From Pararhodobacter marinus (GTDB lineage: Bacteria > Pseudomonadota > Alphaproteobacteria > Rhodobacterales > Rhodobacteraceae): a stretch of DNA of 64,000 bases. The notes under the pieces were generated by a model, which was given only the letters and a program-made list of their open reading frames with translations, was not told the DNA's origin and made no database searches. The stretch spans positions 1 to 64,000 of the forward strand of contig NZ_QEYD01000014.1 in assembly GCF_003122215.1 (NCBI RefSeq). The letters are read 5' to 3'. This document shows, one piece after another, positions 1-8,135 of the stretch; position 1 is the first letter of the stretch, and each line of letters begins with the position of its first letter. The position numbers and the translations under genes were made by a program.

Positions 1-6
1 CGCAGG

Positions 7-122
7 TGTCGCGTAGCCCTTAATTCTGAGATGACGAATTCAACAAAATCAAAGGTACACCGCTGCCCTTGAATGTGAGATGTTGCCTTTAAATCTGAGA
101 TTCTTGCCGTTAAAGGTGAGAC
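7..122. repeat. Left transposon end with four transposase-binding repeats
   Basis: After the terminal TGTCGC there are four direct copies of an 18-bp motif close to GCCnTTAAATCTGAGAT at 16-33, 65-82, 85-102 and 106-122, separated by 49, 20 and 21 bp. The array ends about 25 bp before the tniA start, so tniA transcription probably starts within or beside the bound array, which would allow autoregulation (inference). Confidence 0.8.
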
Positions 123-146
123 AGGGTTCACAGGGCAGGTCTGGCA

Positions 147-1787
147 GTGACGATGCAAGCCGATGGCGAAGAAGTCGGAGTTGTTGGCGCGGAGGACCAG
201 CGCCGGGCAGCAGTATTGCGGCCCTTGGTTCAGGCCTATCTGTCCGGGTCCGGTAGCTTGGAGAGCGGCATCCGTGACGCGGTCTGGGAGCTAGGTGTCA
301 GCCGTGCGACGGTTTGGCGGTGGATTCAGAGGCTTGCCGAAGGAGGCGGCCGAACCAGTGCGATTGTTCCTCGAAAGCGTGGTCGTCCAGCGGGAACCGT
401 CATGGTGCCCGACGAGGTTGAAGCCATGATCGAAGGTCACCTCAGGCGATACTACTTGCGGCGAGAACGCCCCAGCTTGGCGCGCGTGGTTAGAGAAATC
501 CGGAGTGCTTGCGCTGAGCAAGGGCTTCAGCAGCCGACGCGCCGGACAGTTCAGCGCCGTCTCGATGCGATGGATGAGCGTGAAGTCATGAAAGCGCGCG
601 AGGGGGCGAAGGCGGCACGGCAGCGTTTCGCGCCGGTGACAGGGCAAAACGCAGCGGAACGGCCGCTGGACGTTGTGCAGATTGATCACACTTCGGCGGA
701 CATCATCCTTGTCGACAATTTCGAGCGTAAACCCATCGGCCGGCCTTGGGTTACCCTCGCGATCGACATCACCTCACGCATGGTGACGGGTTGCCATGTG
801 AGCTTCGAGGCGCCATCTCGCCTTTCGGTGGCCCTTTGTCTTACGCATGCCGTAGCCCCCAAAGCAGAACTGCTGGCTGACCTTGAATGCGCTGTCCCTT
901 GGCCTGCCCAAGGTAAACCGCGGAGCATCCATGTCGACAATGGACGCGATTTCCGGTCCCAAGCCTTTCAATCAGCTTGTGCCGAGTGGGGGATAAACTT
1001 GGTCTATCGACCGCCAGGAAGCCCTCATTTTGGGGGGCATATCGAACGGCTGATCGGCACGATGATGGGCGCAGTGCATCTCCTGCCGGGAACCACCCAG
1101 TCGTCCGTTGCGGCCAAGGGGGGCTACGATGCAGAAGCCAATGCGGCGATGACCCTGCGAGAGTTCGATCGATGGTTTGCCCTCGAGATCTGCCGTTACA
1201 ACAACAGCATTCACTCAAGCCTCACCTGCACGCCCGTTGCCAAGTGGGACGCGCTCGCAGGGGAAATGTCCGGCGACATCCCCTTCGACATGGAGGCGTT
1301 TCGGGTGAGTTTCCTGCCAAGTGAGCAGCGACAGGTTCGGCGCGACGGCATCCATCTGTTCGACTTGCGCTACTGGTCCGACGCCCTCGCAGGTTATGTC
1401 GGTCGTCGGGACGGAAAGGTGGTGGTCCGCTACGATCCCCGCGACCTCTCGGCCGTCTGGGTCGAACTGGATGGCGGCAGATGCGTCGAGGCCCGATACC
1501 GAAATCTTGAGATCCCGCCGGTGTCGCTCTGGGAGTATCGCGAGGCCATGCAAAAGGCACGCGCCATGGGAAAGGTGGGCACGAATGAATTGGTCCTCGC
1601 CGAATTGATCCGGCAGCAACGCCAGATCGAGGGTGAAAGCCGCGCTTTGACCAAGTCAGAGCGCCGATCACGTGAAAGGAATTCTTCGATGAAGGGTTTG
1701 GCCGTCGATGATCGGGCGTCGGAGGGGCTGCGACCGGTCGACACCAGTGATACATCGCGCCCCATGTTCAAGGTGGAGCGCTGGTGA
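147..1787 (+). CDS. tniA: Transposase TniA (DDE integrase-type)
   Basis: Transposase that cuts and joins the element ends. The 546-residue protein has an N-terminal helix-turn-helix region (about residues 40-70), a second DNA-binding segment (about 95-140) and an rve/DDE catalytic core. The likely catalytic triad is D180 (VQIDH), D264 (HVDNGRDF) and E300 (GGHIE). A basic C-terminal tail follows, as in TnsB/TniA/MuA proteins. The first codon is GTG at 147, with a weak GGCAGG ahead of it; ATG at 153 is an alternative. It is the first gene of a three-gene operon; TniB begins immediately after its stop. Confidence 0.92.
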   Translation: MTMQADGEEVGVVGAEDQRRAAVLRPLVQAYLSGSGSLESGIRDAVWELGVSRATVWRWIQRLAEGGGRTSAIVPRKRGRPAGTVMVPDEVEAMIEGHLRRYYLRRERPSLARVVREIRSACAEQGLQQPTRRTVQRRLDAMDEREVMKAREGAKAARQRFAPVTGQNAAERPLDVVQIDHTSADIILVDNFERKPIGRPWVTLAIDITSRMVTGCHVSFEAPSRLSVALCLTHAVAPKAELLADLECAVPWPAQGKPRSIHVDNGRDFRSQAFQSACAEWGINLVYRPPGSPHFGGHIERLIGTMMGAVHLLPGTTQSSVAAKGGYDAEANAAMTLREFDRWFALEICRYNNSIHSSLTCTPVAKWDALAGEMSGDIPFDMEAFRVSFLPSEQRQVRRDGIHLFDLRYWSDALAGYVGRRDGKVVVRYDPRDLSAVWVELDGGRCVEARYRNLEIPPVSLWEYREAMQKARAMGKVGTNELVLAELIRQQRQIEGESRALTKSERRSRERNSSMKGLAVDDRASEGLRPVDTSDTSRPMFKVERW

Positions 1788-1788
1788 A

Positions 1789-2667
1789 TTGAGGGCAGAA
1801 ACTGAAGACGACGGCCGCATCGCCCTCATTCAATCGGACATCTGGATCGGCTTTCCCCGAGCGGAGCAAGTGCTGGACCGGCTGCATGGTCTGATTGAGA
1901 TGTCGCGGCAGACCCGCATGCCTGGCCTTCTGGTGCATGGGGCGTCCGGCATCGGCAAAACAATGATCGCCCGCAACCTGTCGCGACGCTATGCGCCGGA
2001 GTATGATCCGGAGTCGGGCGTCACCCACACCCCGTTACTTCTGTTGCAGGCGCCACCCGCTCCTGATGAGCGGCGGTTCTATATGCACATCCTCGCAGCC
2101 GTCGGAGCCCCGTCGTCGACGCTGAGCCTGAAGGCGCAGAGTGTTGCCTCGCTGGAAGTTCGGGTCGTGGGCCTTTTGCGCGACCTCGGGCTGCGGATGA
2201 TCATGATCGACGAAGTCCACAACCTTCTTGCGGGCACGCATAGGGAACAGCGCCGGTTCCTCAATGTCTTGAGGTATCTCAGCAACGAGCTGGAGGCATC
2301 TTTGGTCTGCTACGGTGTCAGCGAAGCCGTCGATGCCATTCGCGGCGATGTCCAACTGGCCCGTCGGCTTGATGAACACCACCTGCCGAATTGGCGCGAT
2401 GATGCCGAGTTTTCGGATATGATCCAGACATTGATCGCGGCCATGCCGCTGGAGAAGAAATCCAATCTGCAAGTGCGGTCGCTCAAGCAGATCCTCGCAT
2501 TAACTGGCGGGGTGACGTCCCGCATCTTTGCCTTGGTCAAGGATCTGTCCATCGACGCGATCATCAGCGGTGACGAGTGCGTCACTGATGATGCCATCGC
2601 AAAATGGACACCGGTCTGGTCGCGCCATGCAAACGCTCAGCGACGGCTCGAGAAATCTGGGGCGTGA
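1789..2667 (+). CDS. tniB: Transposition ATPase TniB
   Basis: AAA+ ATPase that activates TniA and helps choose the target DNA. The 292-residue form has Walker A GASGIGKT at residues 51-58 and Walker B MIMIDEVHN at about 137-145. I chose the TTG at 1789 because a GGTGGAG ribosome site lies about 11-17 bp upstream and the codon is 1 base beyond the tniA stop. An earlier in-frame ATG at 1708 would add 27 residues overlapping tniA that look non-homologous. It is translationally coupled to tniQ. Confidence 0.9.
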   Translation: MRAETEDDGRIALIQSDIWIGFPRAEQVLDRLHGLIEMSRQTRMPGLLVHGASGIGKTMIARNLSRRYAPEYDPESGVTHTPLLLLQAPPAPDERRFYMHILAAVGAPSSTLSLKAQSVASLEVRVVGLLRDLGLRMIMIDEVHNLLAGTHREQRRFLNVLRYLSNELEASLVCYGVSEAVDAIRGDVQLARRLDEHHLPNWRDDAEFSDMIQTLIAAMPLEKKSNLQVRSLKQILALTGGVTSRIFALVKDLSIDAIISGDECVTDDAIAKWTPVWSRHANAQRRLEKSGA

Positions 2668-3455
2668 CGTGTATCCCGCTGCCGATATCGGTGACGCCAG
2701 TGCCGGACGAGTTGCTTTCTGGTTGGTTATCGCGACTGGCCGCTTCCAATCATTGCGAGGTAGCAGACCTGCTCGCCCATATCGGGATCGACGCAAAATA
2801 TGCTGCAGCCCTTGATTTTGATCTCGACATGCTGGCCGCGGATAGGATTTCCGTTGCGGCGCGCTTCGATCCAGCGTTCGTGTCGTCGATGACTTTCGCG
2901 GCGATGCCGGAAGCAGAGATGCGGTTGACCGCACAGGTGCCGTTCCAGGCTTGCACAAGCTGCGCTGATGGCGGCCTTGAGCTCAGGCACTGGCGTAGGG
3001 CCTGGGCGTTCGACTGCCAGATTTGTGGTGCCCGGCTTCTTCCAAAGGCCGACAGGCAAAATGGCGCAGCGGTCTCCGAAAAGCTGGTTGATCATGCCCG
3101 CCGGGGGGCACGGATGCTGGAGCGTGTCGCGGTGTCGGGCAGCGCGCGTCAACTACGCCGAGCCATGCGGGCGGTCACCTTCGCGATGGGACTCAAAGCT
3201 TTATGTGGAGACCCTTTCTTCGCGCTTCAAAGCCCCCGCCCGAACATAAGGCTCTTCTGCCTTGCCGCCATTGCCTCCGCCCAATCACGTCCACTGGTAA
3301 AGGCTGCGTTGTGCAGCATGGACATCGACGTCTACGCACGAGTTGCCCTGCTTCGCGCCTACGATAAGGAGCCCCGACTGCTTGCAACCGTCGACCAGAT
3401 TGCTCAGCGGATGCGACTACGCGTCGGCGGTTCAGCCACCTCATCTCAAATTTAA
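2664..3455 (+). CDS. tniQ: Target-selection protein TniQ
   Basis: TniQ/TnsD-family protein used by Tn7-like elements for target recognition. It begins with the family signature (PLPISVTPVPDELLSGWLSR from residue 5) and has a zinc-binding set C97-x2-C100 and C118-x2-C121. GTG at 2664 overlaps the TGA of tniB, which fits the conserved N-terminus exactly; an upstream ATG at 2604 would add 20 unrelated residues. At 263 residues it is at the short end for TniQ. Its stop codon lies within the right transposon end. Confidence 0.88.
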   Translation: MTCIPLPISVTPVPDELLSGWLSRLAASNHCEVADLLAHIGIDAKYAAALDFDLDMLAADRISVAARFDPAFVSSMTFAAMPEAEMRLTAQVPFQACTSCADGGLELRHWRRAWAFDCQICGARLLPKADRQNGAAVSEKLVDHARRGARMLERVAVSGSARQLRRAMRAVTFAMGLKALCGDPFFALQSPRPNIRLFCLAAIASAQSRPLVKAALCSMDIDVYARVALLRAYDKEPRLLATVDQIAQRMRLRVGGSATSSQI

Positions 3456-3509
3456 GGGCAAGAAAGGCCGGAAAACGCGCCGTGTCTCGGATTTAAGGGC
3501 AAGGCGACA
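3442..3509. repeat. Right transposon end with two inverted transposase-binding repeats
   Basis: Two copies of the left-end repeat occur in inverted orientation at 3442-3459 and 3483-3500, followed by the terminal GCGACA. The tniQ stop codon (3453-3455) lies inside the inner copy, so the end of the gene doubles as a transposase site. Two copies on the right against four on the left is the asymmetry expected of this superfamily. Confidence 0.8.
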
Positions 3510-3510
3510 G

Positions 3511-3654
3511 GGCCGCACGCCTCCGGCCTTGTGTGCTGTGCTGACCGAATGGCCCCTTGTCTCTGCTCCGATGGCCGAGGCCCTGACTGGCGCCAGCCGA
3601 GCGGCCGTCCAGCGCAACCTTGCTTGGATGGAAGCGCGGGGCTGGATTCATTAA
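3511..3654 (+). pseudogene. 3' remnant of a helix-turn-helix gene cut by the transposon
   Basis: Directly beyond the right transposon terminus an open frame encodes about 47 residues ending in a recognisable helix-turn-helix stretch (WPLVSAPMAEALTGASRAAV, then QRNLAWMEARG). This looks like the C-terminal domain of plasmid-borne DUF1612/RHE_PE00001-type proteins, where a winged-helix segment closes the protein. The frame stops at 3652-3654 soon after 'MEARG', where relatives continue, so there may also be a frameshift. The 5' part is missing and would lie left of the window if the transposon split the gene. Family assignment is tentative. Confidence 0.4.
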
Positions 3655-4084
3655 CCCCGAGGCGTCACCAAGCACGTGTGCTCGCGCCGCCCGGGGCTAC
3701 CGGCGGTTCAGTAGAATCCCTGCTGCGCGCAGGAACCTCATATGGAAGCTGAACATCGTCATGGGGCTCATATGGCCGCTGCGCTCCAGGATTTCAATCT
3801 CGCCACAGCCGGTCCGGTGGCCTGACCGGCGCAAACGCGCCGATCAGGCGGATTTCCTGAAACAATGCCTTATGGGGAACAACGCATGGCCGCCGCATCG
3901 GTTGACTTGTCCGGGACGGCTACATACCGTTGATGGATGGTGTCGCAAGCAAACCACTATCGGTTTCCTCTGCTGAACCGCCCTTGTCCCCGGGCGGTCT
4001 AGGCGTTTGCGCGCCTGCTGAACCTCCCGGGGCCTCCTCGCATTCCGAGAAATCTTGCGGCCACGCGTCGCCCGAGGAGAAATC
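3655..4084. other. Stretch without a supported gene
   Basis: About 430 bp between the HTH remnant and the Rnk-like gene. Open frames here have unconvincing composition and no start site I would trust. It may hold decayed sequence from the disrupted gene and the promoter for the next operon, but I see no clear motif. Confidence 0.5.
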
Positions 4085-4588
4085 ATGGCCAGAAGCAGCA
4101 CCCTCCAACCCGAAGTCCATCCGTTTGCCACCACCGCCCGGGTACGGCCGCGGAGCAGGGCGGTCCTGCCAATGGCGGACTATGATCTTCTTCTTGAATA
4201 TCTCGAAATCTGTGAACGCGACAGGGGACCGAACTGGGCCTTGCTTGCCTATGTCCTGCAGAACCGGATCGTGAACACCGAACCATCCCACCGGCCAGTG
4301 GACCGAGACATAGTGGTCAGCCGGAACGAGGTCATATACTCGGTGAATGGGGCATCGGTTGAAGTTGGCCTGCTCGTGCACCAGCCGAACGTTGGACCCC
4401 GGCAACGGGGAACCATTCCGGTCTCGTCACTTTTGGGTGCGACGCTTATCGGCATGCGTATTGGGCAGCGCGCGCCGCTTCTGTGCGAAGACGGTTCTGT
4501 AAAGTCGCTTGTGGTCGTTGACACGGTCACGCCCAATCCGACGTCGGGACCAAACCTTTGCCCGGAGTTGCAGGAAAGAAGATCGTGA
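4085..4588 (+). CDS. GreA/GreB C-terminal-domain protein, Rnk-like
   Basis: A 167-residue protein whose C-terminal half resembles the GreA/GreB C-terminal domain found in Rnk (regulator of nucleoside diphosphate kinase). The family pattern of a beta-rich segment, 'VSSLLGATLIGMRIGQ' and a following 'VVVDTV' strand is clear at about residues 95-155. Rnk proteins bind RNA polymerase near the secondary channel; the N-terminal helical hairpin is short here. ATG at 4085 is preceded by GAGGAGA (4074-4080). The stop overlaps the start of the exporter gene, so the two are probably cotranscribed. The functional link to the exporter is unknown. Confidence 0.65.
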   Translation: MARSSTLQPEVHPFATTARVRPRSRAVLPMADYDLLLEYLEICERDRGPNWALLAYVLQNRIVNTEPSHRPVDRDIVVSRNEVIYSVNGASVEVGLLVHQPNVGPRQRGTIPVSSLLGATLIGMRIGQRAPLLCEDGSVKSLVVVDTVTPNPTSGPNLCPELQERRS

Positions 4589-5340
4589 TGGAATTTCTGG
4601 TGCTGATTTCTGCCGCCTTTGGTGCGGGGGTGCTGAACACGATTGCGGGTGGGGGCACCTTTCTCACCTTCCCGGCGCTGGTCTTCACTGGCATGCCGCC
4701 GGTCATGGCAAATGCCACGAGCACAGTGGCCGTCTTTCCGGGGTATTTGGGGGGCGCGCTGGGTTTTCGGCAAGAGCTGGGCGGTTTTGATCGCCGCCGG
4801 CTGCTGCGGCTTGCCGGTATCACCCTTGCGGGAGGGCTGGTCGGCTCGGGGTTACTGCTGGTTTCGTCAAACGAGGCCTTTGCCGTTGTGGTCCCCTTCC
4901 TGCTGCTGGGCGCGACCATGGCATTTCTGTTTGGGGACCTTGTTCGATCATGGGCCGCAGCAAGAGCACGGGATGTTACGGCAGACGGCGCATTGGGTTT
5001 GTTTGCGGTGGCGCTTTACGGCGGCTATTTCAACGGTGGTCTTGGCATCATTCTGCTGGCGCTGTTCTCGCTTTGGGGGATGGCGGACCTTGACCGCATG
5101 AACGCCCTGAAATCGGGGTTGAGCTTTCTGTTGTCGGCCATCTCGGTGGCGGTGTTCGCCGTGGCGGGTCTGGTAGCCTGGCCGCAGGCTGCTATCATGA
5201 TGCTGGCTGCGACTGCTGGCGGCTATGCTGGGGCCCCCCTGGCGCGCGCCCTGCCAAAACCGGTCGTCCGTGGGGTCATCGCCACGGTGGGCTTTGGGAT
5301 GAGCGCGATCTTCTTCTGGCGCCTGATAGCTGCGGGTTGA
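4588..5340 (+). CDS. TauE/SafE-family membrane exporter
   Basis: Inner-membrane protein of 250 residues with about seven or eight hydrophobic segments and the family start signature (AAFGAGVLNTIAGGGTF, residues 7-23), repeated in weaker form in the second half (GGYFNGGLGIILLALF). TauE/SafE proteins move sulfite, sulfoacetate or related organosulfur anions outward. The substrate cannot be read here. ATG at 4588 shares one base with the preceding TGA (TGATG) and has AGGAAAG upstream; a TTG at 4558 is a less likely start. Confidence 0.85.
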   Translation: MEFLVLISAAFGAGVLNTIAGGGTFLTFPALVFTGMPPVMANATSTVAVFPGYLGGALGFRQELGGFDRRRLLRLAGITLAGGLVGSGLLLVSSNEAFAVVVPFLLLGATMAFLFGDLVRSWAAARARDVTADGALGLFAVALYGGYFNGGLGIILLALFSLWGMADLDRMNALKSGLSFLLSAISVAVFAVAGLVAWPQAAIMMLAATAGGYAGAPLARALPKPVVRGVIATVGFGMSAIFFWRLIAAG

Positions 5341-5388
5341 CGGCGTGCGTCGCGCTTCGATCGCCCCTTGGCACCATGCCGGAATGGC

Positions 5389-5412
5389 GGCGCTCTCCGT
5401 GAGGGCGCCTTT
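5389..5412 (+). terminator. Probable intrinsic terminator after the exporter gene
   Basis: A 9-bp stem (5389-5397 with 5401-5409, one G-T pair) with a three-base loop is followed by TTT. The T tract is short. A second GC-rich hairpin (CCCCGC 5556-5561 with GCGGGG 5570-5575) lies just upstream of the next gene and could be a second terminator or a leader structure. Confidence 0.5.
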
Positions 5413-5598
5413 CAGACAGTTTGGGCGAATGAATTCCCTGTTCAACATTTCGGCTGTCTTCCCCCTCCTGTGCGGGTTCAGTTCAAACAATGTCTGAGGG
5501 TTGCCCGATCGCCTGAGGCCTAGGGCAGCCCCGGAAAGTGATGAACCCCTGATCGCCCCGCCGCAGCGCGCGGGGTCCCTTTCTGTACAGGACCTGAC

Positions 5599-6297
5599 AT
5601 GACTTCGTGGACCATACTTGCCCGCGCCGGGACGGCGTCGGGAGACGACATTATTTTGCGCCAGTGCGGCGACGTCTTCGAAATTTGCTATAACGGCATC
5701 CAGCTGATGTCGAACCTGAACCATCAGTCCGAGGACCAGCTTGCGCTGAGGTCCATGCGCCGGATGAACTTTGAGGCGCGTCGCGTTCTGATTGGAGGCC
5801 TGGGTCTGGGCTTTACATTGCGCGCGGTGCTTGACCTTGCCCCACCCGATGCCGAAGTGACTGTCTGCGAACTGATCCCTGAGATCGTCGAATGGAACCG
5901 GGGTCCACTAGCCCATTTGGCTGACCATGTGCTGGACGATCCTCGGACAAGGGTTCTGATCGGCGATGTGCAGGCGCATCTGGCAGCGATCGACACGGCC
6001 TATGACCTGATCCTGATGGATACTGACAATGGGCCCGAGTCCCCTGTCCGGGAGGCGAACACGGGGCTCTATGAGGATTGCGGTCTCGGCGCGGTGGCAA
6101 GGTCCCTCGGTCCGAAGGGCCTGGTTGCGTTCTGGTCGGCCACCACGTCTCTACGGTTTGAGCACAGGTTGTCGGCCCAGCCGTGGTTCTGGCTGCGCGA
6201 CGACATTCCGCTGATTCCGGGCCGCGTCGATGCCATGCACCACATCTACAGCTGCAGCTTCAGTGCCGCGGCGCTCGGGCAGCGCGAGGCTGCCTGA
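5599..6297 (+). CDS. Spermidine-synthase-like methyltransferase-fold protein
   Basis: A 232-residue Rossmann-fold protein of the spermidine synthase-like group. It has the cofactor loop GGLGLGFTLRAVL (about residues 56-68), an acidic residue after the second strand (VCELIPE) and a fourth-strand motif LILMDTDNGPE. True spermidine synthases bind decarboxylated S-adenosylmethionine with an aspartate in this last motif; whether this one transfers aminopropyl or methyl groups cannot be told. It converges on the dioxygenase gene 20 bp away. A GC hairpin sits just upstream of the start. Confidence 0.7.
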   Translation: MTSWTILARAGTASGDDIILRQCGDVFEICYNGIQLMSNLNHQSEDQLALRSMRRMNFEARRVLIGGLGLGFTLRAVLDLAPPDAEVTVCELIPEIVEWNRGPLAHLADHVLDDPRTRVLIGDVQAHLAAIDTAYDLILMDTDNGPESPVREANTGLYEDCGLGAVARSLGPKGLVAFWSATTSLRFEHRLSAQPWFWLRDDIPLIPGRVDAMHHIYSCSFSAAALGQREAA

Positions 6298-6317
6298 GCA
6301 TCGCGACACCAGCCCGC

Positions 6318-7124
6318 TTATGCGGACGCTCTGTCGAACAGTCGCGGAAACCAGTCCTCGCGCAGGCGCTGGCCCGCAACCATGTCGTGGCCGGGAAACG
6401 GCGGCGACGTACGGCCGGGCCGTTCGACATAGCGGGCGTCGTCGCCCACCAGTCGCAGCGAGAACGCCCGCCGGCGCGTCGTGCTGGTGTTCCCGCGCGC
6501 GCCGTGCAGCGTCATGTAGTTGAAGGCGACGGCATCGCCGGGTTCCATCGCGAACTCGCGAATGTCCATGCCCTCGGCATCCGGGTCGGGCACGGGCATG
6601 TAGTTGTCCTCATCCGGGTAGAAGTTGGTTTCAGAGAGCCAGCGCGTGGGAAGGACGGCCTTGGGCCAAAGGTGCGACCCGGCGACACAGCGCAGCGTCG
6701 CTTCGCGGACCGGGTCAAGCGGGGACCAGAAGCTAACTGTCTGTCGACCCTCCACGAAGTAGTAGGGTCCGTCCTGGTGCCAGGGCGTTGGTTTGGAGGT
6801 CCCAGGCTCCTTGACCAGCACATGGTCATGGAAGAGCTGCACGGTGTTAGAGCCCATGAGATCAGCGGCAACTTCGGCGGCGGGCGAGGTGCGGATCACG
6901 TCCTCGAACTCTGCAATGCGGTTCCAGTTGCAATAGTCGTCGAAGAAGCGACCGCCCTCGCCGGGCTTCAGGTTCTCGGCCGCGTATTCGCCAGGCTCTG
7001 CCATGTTGCGATCGACGCCTTTTCGCAAGGTGTCGACATGGTCCTTGAACAGGCCTTTCACAAGAATCACACCGTCGCGCTGGAAGGCGTCGATGTCTGC
7101 TTGACTGATGAGTGGGTGCGGCAT
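6318..7124 (-). CDS. Phytanoyl-CoA dioxygenase (PhyH) family oxygenase
   Basis: Fe(II)/2-oxoglutarate-dependent hydroxylase of 268 residues. The metal ligands are visible as H116-x-D118 (TPWHQDGPYYF) and distal H207 (TLHGARGN), followed by an arginine-rich segment (R217-R219) that would hold 2-oxoglutarate. The substrate is not known. The start at 7124 follows AAAGG eight bases upstream; an upstream in-frame ATG at 7181 would run into the divergent regulator's promoter. It is divergent from the LysR gene, the usual layout for a regulator and its target. Confidence 0.8.
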   Translation of the reverse strand: MPHPLISQADIDAFQRDGVILVKGLFKDHVDTLRKGVDRNMAEPGEYAAENLKPGEGGRFFDDYCNWNRIAEFEDVIRTSPAAEVAADLMGSNTVQLFHDHVLVKEPGTSKPTPWHQDGPYYFVEGRQTVSFWSPLDPVREATLRCVAGSHLWPKAVLPTRWLSETNFYPDEDNYMPVPDPDAEGMDIREFAMEPGDAVAFNYMTLHGARGNTSTTRRRAFSLRLVGDDARYVERPGRTSPPFPGHDMVAGQRLREDWFPRLFDRASA

Positions 7125-7196
7125 TGGAAGACCTTTCGAGTTGATCTCACAGAACTTCCGGGACTGCAAAGATAGTTTCAAATAATAACTTTCTAA

Positions 7197-7219
7197 TGTA
7201 GCCTTAGTTTTATGCTACA
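7197..7219. promoter_or_regulatory. LysR-type operator candidate (TGTAGC-N11-GCTACA)
   Basis: A perfect 6-bp inverted repeat with an 11-bp spacer lies in the 87-bp gap between the dioxygenase and LysR starts. It has the T-N11-A core expected of a LysR recognition site. The LysR start codon (7212-7214) is inside it, so binding would probably block the regulator's own expression while touching the divergent promoter. Confidence 0.55.
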
Positions 7220-8135
7220 TCTTACCCTACGCCAGCTTGAATACGTCGTGACCGTCGCCCGCGCAGGAAGCCTCTCTGGGGCCGCGACGACGCTGAATGT
7301 GTCGCAGCCCTCCCTGTCCGTGGCCCTCGGACAGGTCGAGGACACGCTGGGCGAAAAGCTCTTCATCCGGTCGAAGGGTGCACCGCTTCGCATGACGATG
7401 TTCGCCAACCTCTTCGTTGCCGAGGCCGAAACGCTTCTGGCGATGGCGCGACGTCTGGAGGACCCCGCGACAATACAGCGTGCGGTGAACGGCACGGTCG
7501 TCCTGGGATGTTTCGAGGACTTGGCTGCGTATCACCTTGCGCCGATCCTACGTCTTCTGCGGAAGACTCTTCCGGGCGTAGAGATCATCTGGAAGATCGC
7601 GGATTTCGAGACACTTGCCCGCGAGATGCGTGAGGGTCGCATCAGTCTTTCGCTGACCTACGACCTGGGCCTGGATTCGGGTTTCAACCGCATTGCCCTG
7701 TCGGCAGTTGCACCCCATGCCTTCGTCGCAGCTGACCACCCGCTTGCCGATCGTCCAACACTCGCCCTGAAGGAGATCGCCACAGAACCGCTTATCCTGT
7801 TCGAGGAAATGCTGTCCAACCGCCACACGCTGCAGCTTTTTCGAAATCAGGGCCTGTCGCCCACGGTGGCGCATCGCGTCAGATCGCTGGAGATCATGCG
7901 AAGCTTGGCCGCCTACAGAGAAGGCGTCGGTATCAGCTATGGGTGTCCTCCCACCGACCGGTCCTATGATGGGGCGAAGGTACGCGCTATCCCGATCACC
8001 GACAGAAGCGCGCGCGAATCGATAATTCTTGCCCATGCGGTCGCCGCGCCCACATCATCTGTCGTAAAGGCAGCGACGGCAGCCATCGCCGCGATGTTCA
8101 CGGACCGTCAAGCTTCCGGCGGCAGCGCCCTCTAG
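7212..8135 (+). CDS. LysR-family transcription regulator
   Basis: A 307-residue LysR protein with an N-terminal winged helix (LTLRQLEYVVTVARAGSLSG; recognition region SQPSLSVALGQVEDTLG, about residues 30-50) and a C-terminal effector-binding domain. It probably controls the adjacent dioxygenase. No clear Shine-Dalgarno sequence precedes the ATG at 7212, which sits inside an inverted repeat. Its stop codon overlaps the convergent ankyrin stop at CTAG (8132-8135). Confidence 0.85.
   Translation: MLHLTLRQLEYVVTVARAGSLSGAATTLNVSQPSLSVALGQVEDTLGEKLFIRSKGAPLRMTMFANLFVAEAETLLAMARRLEDPATIQRAVNGTVVLGCFEDLAAYHLAPILRLLRKTLPGVEIIWKIADFETLAREMREGRISLSLTYDLGLDSGFNRIALSAVAPHAFVAADHPLADRPTLALKEIATEPLILFEEMLSNRHTLQLFRNQGLSPTVAHRVRSLEIMRSLAAYREGVGISYGCPPTDRSYDGAKVRAIPITDRSARESIILAHAVAAPTSSVVKAATAAIAAMFTDRQASGGSAL

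Larger units (their letters stand above)
7..3509 (+). mobile_element. Minimal tniABQ transposon (Tn402/Tn7-like), complete
   Basis: A self-contained transposon of about 3.5 kb carrying only the three core transposition genes tniA, tniB and tniQ. Its ends are visible: the left end starts TGTCGC at 7 and the right end finishes GCGACA at 3509. Read inward, the two ends match at 21 of their first 25 positions, sharing GCCCTTAA and GAGA. Each end carries extra copies of the same inner repeat, the usual arrangement of transposase-binding sites in Tn7/Tn5053-type elements. There is no resolvase (tniR), no res site recognised and no cargo. The five bases flanking each end (2-6 GCAGG and 3510-3514 GGGCC) are not a duplication, so the element either lost one flank or did not arise by a simple insertion here. 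Confidence 0.85.

Noticed and set aside
1-122. CRISPR array at the left edge of the window
   Set aside because: The four repeats are 18 bp, imperfect and irregularly spaced, and recur inverted at the right transposon end, which identifies them as transposase sites.
5341-5598. Small gene between the exporter and the spermidine-synthase-like gene
   Set aside because: Only hairpins are convincing here; frames are short, without ribosome sites or protein-like composition.
6183-7175. 330-codon plus-strand open frame over the dioxygenase gene
   Set aside because: Antisense to the PhyH-family gene, whose metal ligands are visible on the other strand.
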